Origin: Bacillus sp. ISL-45
Lineage (GTDB): Bacteria; Bacillota; Bacilli; Bacillales; Cytobacillaceae
DNA: 64,000 bases
Direction: 5' to 3'
NCBI RefSeq assembly: GCF_018613195.1
Contig: NZ_JAGGQQ010000011.1
Location: 62,001 to 126,000, forward strand
This document shows, piece by piece, positions 62,606 through 64,000 of the stretch (its first letter is position 1; every line of letters starts with the position of its first letter). The notes below the pieces were generated by a model that searched no databases, was not told the origin of the DNA, and was given only the letters and a program-made list of their open reading frames with translations. The position numbers and the translations under genes were made by a program.

Positions 62606-63994
62606 ATGAATTCAATATCCAATGTGACCGAAGAAATCTTGAGCGCAATATTGAAGTGCATCGACGAAGCAATCCATGTTGTGAATACAGACGGTATGAC
62701 CATTTTCTATAATGAAGTAGCTGCCAGGCACGATGGACTGGAAATCAATGAGGTGATTGGAAAGCCGCTCCTTGCTGTATTCCCTTCACTGAACAATCAG
62801 TCCAGCACTCTATTGAAAGTAATTGAAACGAAGAAACCGATCTATAATGAAACCCAGTCCTTCGTCAATTTACATGGGCGAAAAATTGACACTGTCAACT
62901 CGACTCTGCCCATCTTTGTGCAGGGAGAATTGATTGGCGCAGTTGAAATTGCAAAGGATTATTCTCAAATCAAGCAGCTTTCTGAACGTCTGGTCGAAAT
63001 TCAAAAGAGTCATAAGCATCGTGGCGGGAAAGCTGTTAAACAGCAAGCCGGCTATACGTTCAGCGACCTGATTACAAGCAATAAGCATTTTATGATGATT
63101 AAAAAGAAGGCAGAGAAACTGGCAAAATCTGATTCTCCGATTCTTGTGTATGGGGAAAGCGGGACCGGAAAGGAGCTTTTCGTCCAATCCATCCATAACG
63201 CCTCCAGTCGGGCAGCTGGACCTTTCATTGCGCAAAACTGTGCGGCAATTCCGGAAAACCTGCTTGAAAGCATCCTGTTTGGCACATCAAAGGGAAGCTA
63301 TACTGGAGCAGTGGACAGGCCTGGATTGTTCGAGTTGGCTAATGGCGGAACACTTTTTCTAGATGAGCTTAATTCGATGCCCTTCGACCTCCAGGCCAAG
63401 CTTCTTCGTGTCCTTGAGGATGGCGCTGTCAGAAGAATCGGAAGCACTCATGTCATTTCTGTCAACGTCAGGGTGATTTCTGCGATGAACGTTTATCCTG
63501 CCCAGGCAATGGAAGCAAACCAGCTTCGGACGGATTTGTTTTACCGTTTGAATGTTTTGACATTCGAACTGATCCCCTTAAGGCAAAGGAAAGAAGATAT
63601 CCTTTATTTGTCCGATATCTTTATCAGTCAATATAACAAGCAGCTGAGTAAGCATGTCTCCGGGCTTGATGATTATGTAAAAGCCATTTTCTGCAAACAC
63701 CCATGGCCTGGCAATGTCAGGGAACTGAAGCATACTATTGAATACATGATGAATGTATGTGAAGGCAGTATGCTGACCGGACAGGATCTGCCGATGATGA
63801 TGAAAAACATCCAGCCAGATCCTGCTGAAGAAACACGTACTTCATTTGTTTTGAGAGACCATCTAAAAGAGCTGGAAATCCAAATAATCAGTGATGCGCT
63901 GGATGCTTCTGGCGGAAATGTCCAGAAAGCAGCCGTCCTCCTCGACATTCCAAGACAAACACTACAATATAAAATGAAAAAATTAAATCTATGA
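62606..63994 (+). CDS. Sigma-54-dependent transcription activator (RocR-like)
   Basis: A 462-residue enhancer-binding protein. A PAS domain (about residues 10-120) is followed by the AAA+ domain: Walker A YGESGTGKE, sigma-54 loop GSYTGA (usual GAFTGA), Walker B GGTLFLDELNSM, and an R-finger region near LRTDLFYRLN. The Fis-type helix-turn-helix is at the end (GNVQKAAVLLDIPRQTLQYKMKKLNL, partly). It would activate sigma-L promoters in response to a ligand of the PAS domain. Its place suggests control of lysine/beta-lysine use. ATG 62606 follows GGGAGTG. Targets with -24/-12 boxes were not seen. Confidence 0.92.
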   Translation: MNSISNVTEEILSAILKCIDEAIHVVNTDGMTIFYNEVAARHDGLEINEVIGKPLLAVFPSLNNQSSTLLKVIETKKPIYNETQSFVNLHGRKIDTVNSTLPIFVQGELIGAVEIAKDYSQIKQLSERLVEIQKSHKHRGGKAVKQQAGYTFSDLITSNKHFMMIKKKAEKLAKSDSPILVYGESGTGKELFVQSIHNASSRAAGPFIAQNCAAIPENLLESILFGTSKGSYTGAVDRPGLFELANGGTLFLDELNSMPFDLQAKLLRVLEDGAVRRIGSTHVISVNVRVISAMNVYPAQAMEANQLRTDLFYRLNVLTFELIPLRQRKEDILYLSDIFISQYNKQLSKHVSGLDDYVKAIFCKHPWPGNVRELKHTIEYMMNVCEGSMLTGQDLPMMMKNIQPDPAEETRTSFVLRDHLKELEIQIISDALDASGGNVQKAAVLLDIPRQTLQYKMKKLNL

Positions 63995-64000
63995 CATTCT

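Overview
The window reads as chromosomal DNA of a spore-forming Bacillaceae species outside the B. subtilis group (a Mesobacillus-like genome would fit, but the species cannot be fixed from this sequence). The evidence is the spore genes sspL and a YjcZ-family gene, Gram-positive ribosome-binding sites, many TTG/GTG starts, U-tract terminators, and a gene order that follows the B. subtilis ypbR-ypqE region: dynA(ypbR)-ypcP-ypdQ-ypeP-ypeQ-cspD-metA-ypgQ-ypgR-ilvD-brxA(yphP)-ypiP-ypjP-thyA-dfrA-plsC-ilvA-ypmQ-ypmR-ypmS-msrA/msrB-ypqE. No rRNA, tRNA, CRISPR, prophage or complete insertion sequence was seen.

Layout. 1-7.1 kb: end of a dynamin-like gene, sulfurtransferase, 5'-3' exonuclease, spore protein SspL, two RNase H-fold proteins, YpeQ and CspD. 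7.4-13.7 kb: HD-GYP protein, topoisomerase III, MntR, methyltransferase, AIM24 protein. 13.7-26.2 kb: MetA, formate-THF ligase, DegV, YpgQ, ABC-F protein, YpgR, IlvD, bacilliredoxin, YpiP. 26.3-31.5 kb: a 25-residue membrane peptide, YpjP and a tellurite/toxic-anion stress set (TerC-YceG-TelA) with an ECF-type promoter in front of yceG. 32-38 kb: M34-like metalloprotease, thymidylate synthase/DHFR, PlsC, threonine dehydratase, TatA/TatC. 38.7-53 kb: second DegV, sensor kinase, nucleoside hydrolase, Sco1, YpmR/YpmS, an RsgA paralogue behind a leader-peptide attenuator, MsrA/MsrB, EIIA(Glc), DUF502, SGNH hydrolase, YjcZ, FAD protein, S66 peptidase. 54.8-64 kb: an accessory catabolic operon (aminotransferase, CoA-transferase A/B, deacetylase, GABA transaminase, aldehyde dehydrogenase, beta-lysine acetyltransferase) followed by a sigma-54 activator.

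Most notable: (i) the rsgA paralogue at 46.2 kb is preceded by a promoter, an 18-codon leader ORF, and mutually exclusive antiterminator and terminator helices; (ii) the last 9 kb can be read as one route from lysine through N-acetyl-beta-lysine to GABA and succinate; (iii) at least four intergenic arrays of unrelated sequence share a 52-53 bp period, and every unit carries an inverted repeat; (iv) four copies of a ~180 bp MITE-like element and three copies of a GC-rich intergenic repeat are scattered through the window.
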